From contig DASUGI010000256.1 in the NCBI GenBank assembly GCA_036274115.1, forward strand, positions 1-64,000: 64,000 nt of DNA. Direction: 5' to 3'. Made by a program: the position numbers and the translations under genes. This stretch comes from JADLHS01 sp036274115. GTDB lineage: Bacteria; Verrucomicrobiota; Verrucomicrobiia; Limisphaerales; JADLHS01. The notes under the pieces were generated by a model, which was not told where the DNA came from, ran no database searches, and saw only the letters and a program-made list of their open reading frames with translations. Shown here piece after piece: positions 23,119-31,792 of this stretch; the first letter of the stretch is position 1; each line of letters begins with the position of its first letter.

Positions 23119-24132
23119 TCAGGTGGACCGTGGGGCCGCGGTGCTTTCACGGACCAGCAGTTCTCCGGGAAGGCGTTTGTTTTCCACCGCTTCACCCTGG
23201 AGCAGTTGGAGCATCATGTCCATGGCGGCATTGCCGAGCCGGAATTTGGGCTGGCGAATGGTCGTGAGCGGCACCCGATAATGTTCCGCGGCCAGCACGT
23301 TGCCAAAGCCAATCAACGACAAATCCGTTGGAATGCGAATCCCCTGTTTGGATAGTGTCTCGGCGCAACCGATGGCGACCAAATCGTTGACAGTTTGGAC
23401 GGCGGTGGCGTCGCATTGTTCGTTGGCGAATTGAAGCGCGGCTTTGGCGCCATCTTCAATGGTGCTGCCAGCGTGGAAAACCAGTCGGTCGTCGACATCC
23501 AAACCGGCTTCGCGATGGGCCCGACGAAAACCTTCGTAGCGTTCCTGAGCCCAGGTTGCGGGAAGCGGTCCGGTGAAGTAGGCGATGCGTTTGTGGCCCA
23601 GTTGCAGGAGGTGTTGCGTGGCGGCAAAACTGGCGGCGAGTTCGTCCGTTTGCACGCTGACAAACTGACTGCAGAAGGCCGCCGGTGATCCGAGGAGAAC
23701 CACAGGAGTCTTGCTGCTCTGCACTTCGCGATAAACCCGTGCATCGGTTTCCATCCGATACACGGGAGCAATGAACAGTCCATCAACGCGACGAGCGAGC
23801 AAGCGCCGCAGGCAAACCTCTTCGCGGTCAACCATGTTGTAGTTGTGAGCCAATAGAATGTCGTAGCCGAGGTCATGTGCCCGTTCCTCAATAGCGTAGA
23901 CAATCCGGGCGAAAATCGGGTTGGTGCTGGAAGGAATAACCAACCCGAACAATTTCGAAGTCCGCGTGCGAAGGCCTTGGGCGCTGGAATCCGGCACATA
24001 GCCCATTTCCCGGGCCACTTGTTTGATGCGTGCCTTGGTGGCCGCGGAAACGTCATGCTGGTCGCGCAACGCCTTGGACACCGTCATTACTGAAACCCCC
24101 ACACGTTTGGCAATATCAACAAGGCGTACCAT
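23119..24132 (-). CDS. LacI-family transcriptional regulator
   Basis: 337 residues from the ATG at 24132 (MVRLVDIAKRVGVS). A longer start at 24201 would overlap the upstream nadK gene and add non-homologous residues. An N-terminal LacI helix-turn-helix (VDIAKRVGVSVMTVSKALRD, YVPDSSAQGLRTRTSKLFGLVIP) is followed by a periplasmic-binding-protein-like effector domain (RVDGLFIAPV, LLQLGHKRIAYFTGP, DLSLIGFGN, LTTIRQPKFRLGNAAMDMML). The family usually represses sugar-use genes. No sugar operon is adjacent, so its targets are probably elsewhere. Confidence 0.92.
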   Translation of the reverse strand: MVRLVDIAKRVGVSVMTVSKALRDQHDVSAATKARIKQVAREMGYVPDSSAQGLRTRTSKLFGLVIPSSTNPIFARIVYAIEERAHDLGYDILLAHNYNMVDREEVCLRRLLARRVDGLFIAPVYRMETDARVYREVQSSKTPVVLLGSPAAFCSQFVSVQTDELAASFAATQHLLQLGHKRIAYFTGPLPATWAQERYEGFRRAHREAGLDVDDRLVFHAGSTIEDGAKAALQFANEQCDATAVQTVNDLVAIGCAETLSKQGIRIPTDLSLIGFGNVLAAEHYRVPLTTIRQPKFRLGNAAMDMMLQLLQGEAVENKRLPGELLVRESTAAPRST

Positions 24133-24154
24133 GATCGAATCCCGGTTTGTTAAA

Positions 24155-25039
24155 TCAAAGATAAGCGCCGCGCCAGTGCAGTTTGCGTCGCAATGCTTCA
24201 AAGAATGAACTGCCGGTCAGATGCATGAAGCGGACGCGGTGCCGGCTGCGGCGGACCGTAACCACATCGCCGGGCGAAAGATTGCTGACGATTTCGCCAT
24301 CGGCGCTCAAGATCGTTGTTGCCGCCGGACTGATGGGGCGAATGCGAATCGTGCCGGCCAGCGGGACGATTAACGAGCGATTTGAAAGGGTGTGCGGGCA
24401 AATGGGCGTAAGCGCGAAAACCTCCGCAGTCGGCAATACGACCGCTCCTCCGGCTGCCAGCGAGTAGGCGGTGGAGCCGGTCGGCGAGCTGACGATCAGT
24501 CCGTCGCACCGATAGCTGGTGAGCGGTTCGCCGTTTACCTGCACTTCCAGTTCGATGAGGCGGGAAACTTCGCCGCGTCCGATGACGATGTCGTTCAGGG
24601 CCAGTTTGCGGGCGCGCCGGCCATCGTCGCGAACTTCGGCTTCAATCAACGCGCGGCGCTCAAAACTGAATTCACCGCTCCAAAGGTGTTTGAAAGCTCG
24701 AGCGAGTTGATCAGAAGGTACGGCGGTGAGAAATCCCAGGCCGCCCACATTGATCCCCAGAAGTGGTGTGGTGGCCCCGGCGATCTCACGCGCGACGCGA
24801 AGCATGGTCCCATCGCCCCCAAACACGAGCAGCAAATCAACGCTGCGTGCCAATGCCACGGCGTCGGGGCAAACGCGCGCTTGAATACGAGAAAGTCTTG
24901 AGGTGGTCGAATCGCAAAAGAGTTTACGACCGGCGGTGCGAATGAGTCTGGCGGCGTGCTCTACGGTGCGGGCACAAGAGGCCTTGCCGGGGTTGCCGAT
25001 CAAACCAATGCTCCTGATTCTGTCAGCCTTGTTTTTCAA
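24155..25039 (-). CDS. nadK: NAD kinase
   Basis: 294 residues, typical for NadK, which makes NADP from NAD and ATP (or polyphosphate). The signatures are VFGGDGTMLRVAR (GGDGT), GINVGGLGFLT, ALNDIVI (the NE/ND motif) and SSPTGSTAYSLAAGG (a TPTGSTAY variant). The start is a TTG at 25039 that overlaps the end of tlyA by 17 bases, so translation is probably coupled. I see no better start before IGLIGNPGK. Confidence 0.94.
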   Translation of the reverse strand: MKNKADRIRSIGLIGNPGKASCARTVEHAARLIRTAGRKLFCDSTTSRLSRIQARVCPDAVALARSVDLLLVFGGDGTMLRVAREIAGATTPLLGINVGGLGFLTAVPSDQLARAFKHLWSGEFSFERRALIEAEVRDDGRRARKLALNDIVIGRGEVSRLIELEVQVNGEPLTSYRCDGLIVSSPTGSTAYSLAAGGAVVLPTAEVFALTPICPHTLSNRSLIVPLAGTIRIRPISPAATTILSADGEIVSNLSPGDVVTVRRSRHRVRFMHLTGSSFFEALRRKLHWRGAYL

Positions 25040-25766
25040 TTAACACGAGAAATTCCTTATTACCCGCCGGTCCGAGCAATGGCGATTCCGTCACACCGCA
25101 CCAACGCAAATGCGCCTCTCTGCCAACAAACTCATTAAGCTCACGCAACACGCGCTCGTGGATGGCGGCGTCCGTAATGACGCCTGCGCCTTTGTCGGCT
25201 TCGGCTTTGCCGGCTTCGAATTGCGGTTTGATCAACGCGACGATTTTACCGGGGGCGCGCAACAATGCAACGGCAGGCGGCAGGATTTTGCGCAGGGAAA
25301 TGAAGGAACAATCAATCACTGCCAGATCCGCCGGGCGGAAAGGCGGTGGCATTTGTTCCGGCGTCAGGTGGCGTGCGTTGGTCTTTTCCATGACGATGAC
25401 ACGCCGATCCTGACGCAGTTTCCAAGCGAGTTGGCCATGGCCGACGTCGACCGCATAAACCTTCGCGGCACCCGCCTGAAGGAGGCAATCGGTGAAACCG
25501 CCGGTGGACGCGCCGAGGTCAACTGCGGTCAACCCGGTGACATGAAGGTGGAAGTGCCGCAGGGCGTGTTCGAGTTTGTAACCGCCGCGACTGACGAACT
25601 TGTCCGCCGTTGCCAACGTCAAGTCATCTGTGTCCTTGACGGAATCGCTTGGCTTGCGAGCCGGTTGACCGTTGACGAGTACTTGCCCGGCCATGACCGC
25701 TCGCTTGGCTTTTTCACGGCTTTCGCAAAGCCCACGGTCCATCAAAGCCTGATCGACACGAATCAC
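25023..25766 (-). CDS. tlyA: TlyA-family rRNA 2'-O-methyltransferase
   Basis: 247 residues. The S4 RNA-binding domain (about 1-62, MIRVDQALMDRGLCESREKAKRAV) is followed by an FtsJ-like methyltransferase domain with SAM-binding TAVDLGASTGGFTDCLLQ, KVYAVDVGHGQL and the C-terminal KPQFEAG. TlyA modifies C1409 of 16S and/or C1920 of 23S rRNA with a 2'-O-methyl group. It overlaps nadK by 17 bases; the tlyA-nadK order is common in bacteria and supports both calls. Confidence 0.94.
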   Translation of the reverse strand: MIRVDQALMDRGLCESREKAKRAVMAGQVLVNGQPARKPSDSVKDTDDLTLATADKFVSRGGYKLEHALRHFHLHVTGLTAVDLGASTGGFTDCLLQAGAAKVYAVDVGHGQLAWKLRQDRRVIVMEKTNARHLTPEQMPPPFRPADLAVIDCSFISLRKILPPAVALLRAPGKIVALIKPQFEAGKAEADKGAGVITDAAIHERVLRELNEFVGREAHLRWCGVTESPLLGPAGNKEFLVLIEKQG

Positions 25767-25894
25767 GGACTCAGAATAGCGAGTAGCGAGGCAAACGCCA
25801 GTTTCCTCATCCTGATCGAACTGTAGAGCGGTGGGGAATCAGCGACTTTGCCAACTTGCCGGCTTAACGGTGGGAGGCGAATTCCGGTGAGTGG

Positions 25895-26362
25895 TTAATG
25901 CGAATTCGCATACAACCGCGATTGCACTTCCTTGTAGCTGTGCAGGAACATCTGATTGTCCGCCACGGCCTTTTCGATGAGTTGCTTGATGAGGAATAAC
26001 TCTGAAGTGTTGATGACGGCGTGAACGCTTTGTTGGAAAGCCTGCAACGGCGTGAAGGTCTGAAAGCTGTCGCCCAGCAAAATGACGGTTGCGTGGCGAC
26101 GCTGGTTCATGGGCATTTGCTGAAGCGCCTGTAAGGTGAGGTTTTCCTCGATGCTGTTGGCGGCGAAGCGTTCTTCAAGGATGACCACTTGATAATGCAC
26201 CTGGCTGAAACGAATCAGAAAGTCGCTGTGGGTGGCCGCCGTGTGAACCTTGTAGCCCAGTTCCTGGAGCGACGTTTTGACGCTGTCCAGCCATTCGGGT
26301 GTGGAGAAGGCGAGCAGTGCCGGCTTGTCGGTTGCGCTGATGAAATCAAATTGGTCGTTCAT
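25895..26362 (-). CDS. Receiver-like protein linked to PilT operon
   Basis: 155 residues with an alpha/beta receiver-like layout: KPALLAFSTPEWLDSVKTSLQELGYKVHTA, YQVVILEERF, ATVILLGDSF, HAVINTSELFLIKQLIEKAV. The acidic residues that bind Mg2+ at the start are missing and the phospho-acceptor position reads Glu (ILEERF), so it would be a pseudo-receiver or a constitutively charged variant. It is the third gene of an operon with two PilT-type ATPases, three bases downstream of the second, so a role in tuning pilus retraction is plausible but not shown. Confidence 0.75.
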   Translation of the reverse strand: MNDQFDFISATDKPALLAFSTPEWLDSVKTSLQELGYKVHTAATHSDFLIRFSQVHYQVVILEERFAANSIEENLTLQALQQMPMNQRRHATVILLGDSFQTFTPLQAFQQSVHAVINTSELFLIKQLIEKAVADNQMFLHSYKEVQSRLYANSH

Positions 26363-26365
26363 AGC

Positions 26366-27577
26366 TTACTTGATCTTGAGGGTGAGGGCAGGCGGCGTGG
26401 CGCCGCCGCTGGGCAGTTTTTCCACGACGCTCTTCATGCGCAGTGTGCCGACGGAGCTGGTCACTTCACCGCGAGATTTCTTCATGTTGTCGATGCCACG
26501 CGTGACGACGCCACGCTTGGAGCAATAGAGCAGGGCAACTTCTTCTGATATCGTGCCTTGCTCGAAGGCTTCCAGCGCGGCGTGATCAAAGGTTTTCCAG
26601 CCGAAGGCGTAACTGGCTTCGATGATTTCATAGAAGCTTTTGCCTTCCGTTTCGCCGAGCCGGATCGTTTCCTGGGTGCGAAGGTTCGAGCCCATGATTT
26701 CCAACAAGGCATGTCGTCCGCCGCCGAGCCGAGGCACGAGCCGTTGGCCGACAATCCACCGCAGCGAATCCGCCAGGCGGGCGCGAACCTGATCCTGCTC
26801 TTCCGGCTCGAACATACCGAGAATACGGTTGATGGTCTGGCCGGCGTCAATTGTGTGAAGCGTGCTCAACACCAGATGTCCGGTTTCCGCAGCACTCAGG
26901 GCGATGCTGACTGTCTCGCGATCACGCATTTCACCCACGAGAATAATTTTCGGTGCCTGGCGCAAGGCGGCGCGCAAGCCATTCGAAAAGCTGTCGAAGT
27001 CCGTGCCAAGTTCGCGTTGATTAAACGTGGCGGTGACGTGCGGATAAACAAATTCCACCGGATCTTCCAACGTAACGATGTGAACGGGCTTGGTGAGATT
27101 GATTTCGTTAAGTACGGCGGCCAGGGTGGTGGACTTGCCGGAGCCAGTTGCGCCCGTAACAAGGACCAGGCCGGTTTTTTCGCGAGGAATTTGCTGCAGG
27201 ATTTCCGGGAACTTCAACGTCGCGAGCGTCGGGATGACGGTGTTCAGTTTGCGGCAGACGATGGAATACGCCCCGCGTTGCGCAAAAACATTGACGCGGA
27301 AGCGAGCTTTGTCCGTGAGCTGATACGAGGTATCGCAAGAGCCCTTTTTCATCAGATCCTGCAAATGCCACTGGTTTTCGCCAATGATATTGAGGGCGAT
27401 GGCTTCGGTCTGATAGGGCGTCAGCCGGTCGATTTGCGGGTCCAGCGTTACTGGCTTCAATTCACCGTAGGCTTCGACCTGAAGAGGCCGATTCACAGTG
27501 AACAAGAGGTCGGAAACCTCCGGCTGGGAGTCCAGCATCGTGTTCAGAACGTGGTCGAGTTCCGGGCGTCGCATCAT
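26366..27577 (-). CDS. PilT/PilU-type type IV pilus retraction ATPase
   Basis: 403 residues. Walker A GATGSGKSTT, the Asp box (IVTLEDPVEFVY), Walker B (IILVGEMRD) and the His box (GHLVLSTLHT) are complete. It is longer at the C-terminus than the paralogue upstream (about 40 extra residues ending LTLKIK). Pairs like this often comprise a main retraction motor and an accessory PilU-like one; I cannot say from sequence which role this has. The stop of the upstream pilT and this start are three bases apart. Confidence 0.9.
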   Translation of the reverse strand: MMRRPELDHVLNTMLDSQPEVSDLLFTVNRPLQVEAYGELKPVTLDPQIDRLTPYQTEAIALNIIGENQWHLQDLMKKGSCDTSYQLTDKARFRVNVFAQRGAYSIVCRKLNTVIPTLATLKFPEILQQIPREKTGLVLVTGATGSGKSTTLAAVLNEINLTKPVHIVTLEDPVEFVYPHVTATFNQRELGTDFDSFSNGLRAALRQAPKIILVGEMRDRETVSIALSAAETGHLVLSTLHTIDAGQTINRILGMFEPEEQDQVRARLADSLRWIVGQRLVPRLGGGRHALLEIMGSNLRTQETIRLGETEGKSFYEIIEASYAFGWKTFDHAALEAFEQGTISEEVALLYCSKRGVVTRGIDNMKKSRGEVTSSVGTLRMKSVVEKLPSGGATPPALTLKIK

Positions 27578-27580
27578 AAA

Positions 27581-28675
27581 TTAAACCTCGTCTTCTTCGG
27601 GTGGGTTGGTGAGAAACTGTCGGAATTTGCGTTTATCCAGCGCCTTCTCGTAGGCTTCTTCGGGCGCGATGCGCTTCATGCGCAAGTGCTCCATGATGGC
27701 GTCGTCGAGCGGCTGGTTACCCAATTTCTTGCCGACTTGAATCATACCGGGAATCTGGTGGGTCTTGGCCTCGCGCACGAGGTTGGCGATGGCGGTGGTG
27801 AACACCAAAATCTCAAGTGCGGCGACACGACCTTTCTTGTCGATCCGTTTGAACAAGTTTTGAGCAATGATGCCACGAAGGGATTCTGACAAGGTCGCGC
27901 GAATCTTATTCTGTTGATCGGCGGGGAACACGTCGATAATACGATCAACCGTCTTGGCCGCGCTGGGAGTGTGTAGCGTGCCGAAAACCAGGTGACCCGT
28001 GTTGGCTGCGAGAATGGCGAGTTCGATGGTTTCGAGATCGCGCATTTCACCGATGAGCACGATGTCCGGGTCTTCGCGCAGCGCGCCCTTAAGGCCTGAG
28101 GCGAAGCTCTTGGTATGCAGTCCCACTTCGCGTTGATTGATCAGACAGTTCTTGCTTTCGTGAACGAACTCGATGGGATCTTCCATCGTGATGATGTGAT
28201 CGCGGCGGTTCTTATTGGCGTAATCCAACATCGCGGCCAGCGTGGTGGATTTGCCCGAACCGGTGGGTCCCGTCACAATCACCAGGCCCTTGTGCAGCAT
28301 CGCCATCTTTTTCAACACGGGCGGCAGTGGGGCATCGAATTTCTCGAAATCGTCGAATGACAGAACTTTGCTGGGAATTTGCCGGAAGACAGCGCCGATG
28401 CCGTTCTTCTGATTGAAGAAGTTGGCGCGAAAGCGCGAGATGTTTGGAATTTCGTAGCCGAAGTCCACGTCGCCGGTTTCTTCGAAGGTTTTGATTTTGT
28501 ATTCCGGCGCGATTTCGTAGAGCATCGTTTTGAGCGCGTCGCTGTCGAGCGGCGGATGTTCGACGCGGTGGAGTTCGCCGTTAATGCGGAGCATGGGGTT
28601 GTTTCCCGACGAGAGATGCAAGTCGGAAGCCTTTTGCTCAAACATCAGGTTGAAGAAGGCGTCTATTTTAGCCAT
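27581..28675 (-). CDS. pilT: PilT-type twitching motility ATPase
   Basis: 364 residues, the normal PilT length. It has an N-terminal PAS-like fold (DLHLSSGNNPMLRINGEL), Walker A GPTGSGKSTT, the Asp box (IITMEDPIEFVH), Walker B (IVLIGEMRD) and the His box (GHLVFGTLHT). Hexameric PilT powers retraction of type IV pili at the inner-membrane base. The ATG is at 28675. It heads the three-gene operon pilT, second pilT-like gene, receiver-like gene. No pilin, PilB or PilC is nearby. Confidence 0.92.
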   Translation of the reverse strand: MAKIDAFFNLMFEQKASDLHLSSGNNPMLRINGELHRVEHPPLDSDALKTMLYEIAPEYKIKTFEETGDVDFGYEIPNISRFRANFFNQKNGIGAVFRQIPSKVLSFDDFEKFDAPLPPVLKKMAMLHKGLVIVTGPTGSGKSTTLAAMLDYANKNRRDHIITMEDPIEFVHESKNCLINQREVGLHTKSFASGLKGALREDPDIVLIGEMRDLETIELAILAANTGHLVFGTLHTPSAAKTVDRIIDVFPADQQNKIRATLSESLRGIIAQNLFKRIDKKGRVAALEILVFTTAIANLVREAKTHQIPGMIQVGKKLGNQPLDDAIMEHLRMKRIAPEEAYEKALDKRKFRQFLTNPPEEDEV

Positions 28676-28740
28676 AAGATTCTAATGCAATCCGTGCCCT
28701 ACTTAGCTAAATCCGCACCAGCTACGAAACGAACGAATAA

Positions 28741-29841
28741 TTGAACGGCGTTGTTGAAAGAATTAAGGCTGAAATCAGCGCGCACCGCGTGATTTCGTTC
28801 GCACGTTTCATGGAGCTCGCGCTCTATTGTCCCGATTGTGGATATTATGAAAAGGAAAATGACAGGCTCGGAAGACGCGGAGATTTCTATACGAGCGTGA
28901 GGGTGGGGACGCTCTTCGGCGAGTTACTCGCGTTCCAGTTCGCTGAATGGCTGGCTACACTTTCCGACACGAAACCTCAATTGGTGGAAATCGGAGCACA
29001 CGACGGACAACTGGCCAAGGACATACTAACCTGGCTGCGGAAGTGGCGTCCGGCTTTGTTCGAGGGGCTGGAATACGTCATTTGCGAACCATCGGCGCGC
29101 CGAACGGAATGGCAGCGCCACACGCTTGAGAATTTTGCAAACCGGGTTCGATGGATTTCCGGCGATCTGAAAAGTCAGTCCGGTACACTTAACGGGGTTG
29201 TTTTTTCCAACGAACTATTGGATGCGATGCCGCTGCATCGGTTGAGCTGGGATGCGAGCCGGCAGGAGTGGTTGGAGCGGGGCGTGTGCATTAAGGAGAA
29301 TCAATTTGCCTGGGAACGAATGGAAAGGTCAGGAGTTCTGAATATGTCCATGGCTTTTCAACAACTCCTTCGCTGGTCCGCGGAGTTGCGCGACGCTTTG
29401 CCGGATGGGTTCAGCACAGAGATTTCTCCTGCGGCGGAAAAGTGGTGGACCGAGGCAGCCGCCGCCTTGCAGCGAGGATGGTTGCTGACCCTGGATTACG
29501 GGCTGAGTTCCATTGAATTTCTTGCTCCGCACCGGGTCAATGGAACGTTGCGTGGCTATCGTGGACACAAACTGAGTCACGATTTTTTGGCGAATCCGGG
29601 CGAGCAGGATCTTACCGCGCACGTCCATTTCGATTCTATTCAACTGGCCGGCGAGTCGACCGGTTTGCGGACCGCCCTGTTGCAAACGCAAGCGAGTTTC
29701 TTCGCCGGGATCATGGAGCGATTCTGGCCGGAAGCAGAAAGATGCGGTGCGTGGACCGGCGGACGCAGCCGGCAGTTCCAGACCTTGGTGCATCCGGAAC
29801 ACCTGGGGCGTGCCTTTCAGGTGTTGGTGCAAACGCGGTGA
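28741..29841 (+). CDS. MidA/NDUFAF7-family SAM-dependent methyltransferase
   Basis: 366 residues. ISFARFMELALYCPDCGYYEKENDRLGRRGDFYTS is the family's opening block; QLVEIGAHDGQLAKDIL is the SAM-binding motif I; VVFSNELLDAMPLHRL is the conserved ND/NELLDA segment. Mitochondrial NDUFAF7 dimethylates an arginine of a complex I subunit; the bacterial target is not well established. It starts at TTG 28741 with no good ribosome binding site and no ATG close by. It is divergent from pilT, with about 65 bases between them. Confidence 0.9.
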   Translation: MNGVVERIKAEISAHRVISFARFMELALYCPDCGYYEKENDRLGRRGDFYTSVRVGTLFGELLAFQFAEWLATLSDTKPQLVEIGAHDGQLAKDILTWLRKWRPALFEGLEYVICEPSARRTEWQRHTLENFANRVRWISGDLKSQSGTLNGVVFSNELLDAMPLHRLSWDASRQEWLERGVCIKENQFAWERMERSGVLNMSMAFQQLLRWSAELRDALPDGFSTEISPAAEKWWTEAAAALQRGWLLTLDYGLSSIEFLAPHRVNGTLRGYRGHKLSHDFLANPGEQDLTAHVHFDSIQLAGESTGLRTALLQTQASFFAGIMERFWPEAERCGAWTGGRSRQFQTLVHPEHLGRAFQVLVQTR

Positions 29842-29944
29842 ATTGGAACGGTACGGACGTTGAGTCGGGTAAATCGCGAGAGCAAATGGCTTGATTCGAC
29901 AGTTAATGACTGCATTTTAAGGCGCGCTTTTTCAGCCTTAAACA

Positions 29945-30829
29945 ATGAAGGGAATTATTCTAGCAGGTGGCGCCGGGTCGCGTTTATATCCATTGACACT
30001 GGTGGCGAGCAAGCAGCTCCAGCCCGTGTACGATAAACCCATGGTGTATTATCCGCTGACGACCCTGATTGAAGGGGGGATTCGTGAGCTTTGCCTGATT
30101 TCCACTCCTCATGATCTGCCGCGCTTTCGTCAATTGCTCGGAGACGGATCCCGATTCGGATTAAGGATTGATTATCGGGAACAAGAGAAACCCGCGGGGA
30201 TTGCCCAGGCATTCTTGATTGCCGAGTCGTTCATTGGCAAAGACAACGTAACCCTCATTCTGGGTGATAACATCTTCTACGGCGGTGACGCATTCGGCAA
30301 AGCGTTCAGTGAGTTCAAAGGCGGTGCGACGATCTTTGGTTATCATGTCAACGATCCGGAGCGCTACGGCGTTGTCGAATTCGATGCGCAAGGAAGAGCC
30401 ATTTCAATCGAAGAAAAGCCAAAGCAACCCAAGAGTAACTACGCCGTGCCGGGACTTTACATTTATGACAATGAAGTCCTGGATATTGTGAAGGCACAAA
30501 AGCCTTCCGCGCGCGGTGAACTTGAGATTACGGATGTGAATGTGGCCTATCTCAAACGCGGGAGGTTGCACGTGTCCCGACTGGCGCGGGGATTTGCGTG
30601 GCTGGACGCGGGAACCAGCAGCAGTTTGCATGAAGCCAGTGCTTACGTGCAGACGATCGAGAAACGCGCCGGGGTAAAGATTGGCTGCCCCGAAGAAGCG
30701 GCTTTTTGCGGGGGATTTCTTTCGCTCGAACAACTGGCCCAACTGCTGGAGCAAATGCCCAATTGTGAATACCGGTCGTACTTGTGCGACGTGGTGGCGG
30801 AAGCCAAACGACTCAAGAGCGAAAAATGA
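29945..30829 (+). CDS. rfbA: Glucose-1-phosphate thymidylyltransferase
   Basis: 294 residues, the usual size. GIILAGGAGSRLYPLT is the nucleotide-binding motif; LILGDNIFYGG and EEKPKQPKSNYAVPGLY are the sugar/metal-binding segments. It makes dTDP-glucose from dTTP and glucose-1-phosphate. It opens the polysaccharide locus, and its stop overlaps the next gene's ATG by four bases (ATGA). A candidate promoter is TTGATT near 29891, but the -10 is poor. Confidence 0.96.
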   Translation: MKGIILAGGAGSRLYPLTLVASKQLQPVYDKPMVYYPLTTLIEGGIRELCLISTPHDLPRFRQLLGDGSRFGLRIDYREQEKPAGIAQAFLIAESFIGKDNVTLILGDNIFYGGDAFGKAFSEFKGGATIFGYHVNDPERYGVVEFDAQGRAISIEEKPKQPKSNYAVPGLYIYDNEVLDIVKAQKPSARGELEITDVNVAYLKRGRLHVSRLARGFAWLDAGTSSSLHEASAYVQTIEKRAGVKIGCPEEAAFCGGFLSLEQLAQLLEQMPNCEYRSYLCDVVAEAKRLKSEK

Positions 30830-31779
30830 TACTCCTACTTGGCGGCACCGGCTACATCGGGCAGGCGTTCAAAACGGAATTGGAACGGCGACAAAGTTCG
30901 TTTATTTCACTTTCCCGTCGTGAAGTCGATTACACACGGTTTGATCTGTTGCTGGAGTTTCTGAAAGCAAAGAAGCCAGAGTTTATCATCAACGCGGCCG
31001 GGTATACGGGAAAACCGAACGTGGATGCCTGCGAAGTTGCGCGTGCGGACACCCTGGCCGGAAATACTCTGCTGCCTCAAACGATTGCCCATGCCTGCGC
31101 TGCGCTGCAAATTTCGTGGGGGCACGTCTCGTCCGGTTGCATCTTCTCGGGCGCGAAAATTCGAAGTGCTGGCGGGATCCGGGCGGAAAAGGACATGACC
31201 AAGCCTCAGTTGCGCGCGTTGGTGGAGACGTCGCCGCAAAATGTGCTGGGCTTTACGGAGAACGATACGCCGAATTTCTCCTTTCGTGATGGGCCGTGCA
31301 GTTTTTACAGCGGCACCAAGGCGCTGGGTGAAGAAGCGATTTTCGGTATCGGGCAATCTTATGTCTGGCGGCTGAGGATTCCATTTGATGAGTTCGACAG
31401 CGTGCGCAATTACCTCAGCAAGGTTCAGCGTTACACCAAGGCCTATGACAACGTTAACTCGATTTCGCATCGCGGCGACTATGTCTCCGCCTGCCTGGAT
31501 TTGTGGGAGAAGCGCGCGCCCTATGGCATCTATAATGTGACCAATCCCGGCTTCATCACGACACGCCAGGTGATCGGGATGATTGAGAGAATTTTAAAAC
31601 CCGGGAAGCGCTTCGAGTTTTGGGCGAACGATGAAGAATTTTACAAGGTTGCGGCCAGGACACCGCGATCGAACTGTGTGATGGATGTTTCGAAGTTGTT
31701 GGCGGCCGGAATCAAAATCCGTCCCGTAACTGAGGCGCTCGAACATTCATTGCGAAACTGGAAACCGGAAACAGCCTAA
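30826..31779 (+). CDS. RmlD-like NAD(P)-dependent sugar reductase/epimerase
   Basis: 317 residues from the ATG at 30826, which overlaps the rfbA stop. The Rossmann motif GGTGYIGQAF is at the N-terminus, the catalytic YSGTK (YxxxK) at about 160-170, and SSGCIFSG and VSACLDLWE fit the RmlD/extended-SDR fold. By position it should act on a dTDP-4-keto sugar made by RfbB and yield dTDP-rhamnose or another deoxysugar. It is divergent from textbook RmlD, and no rmlC epimerase is seen, so the product is uncertain. Confidence 0.82.
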   Translation: MILLLGGTGYIGQAFKTELERRQSSFISLSRREVDYTRFDLLLEFLKAKKPEFIINAAGYTGKPNVDACEVARADTLAGNTLLPQTIAHACAALQISWGHVSSGCIFSGAKIRSAGGIRAEKDMTKPQLRALVETSPQNVLGFTENDTPNFSFRDGPCSFYSGTKALGEEAIFGIGQSYVWRLRIPFDEFDSVRNYLSKVQRYTKAYDNVNSISHRGDYVSACLDLWEKRAPYGIYNVTNPGFITTRQVIGMIERILKPGKRFEFWANDEEFYKVAARTPRSNCVMDVSKLLAAGIKIRPVTEALEHSLRNWKPETA

Positions 31780-31792
31780 CCTTAACGCTACT

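Noticed and set aside
29891..29919. Sigma-70 promoter before rfbA (TTGATT ... ATTTTA)
   Set aside because: The -35 is fair, but the -10 matches poorly; not listed as a separate site.
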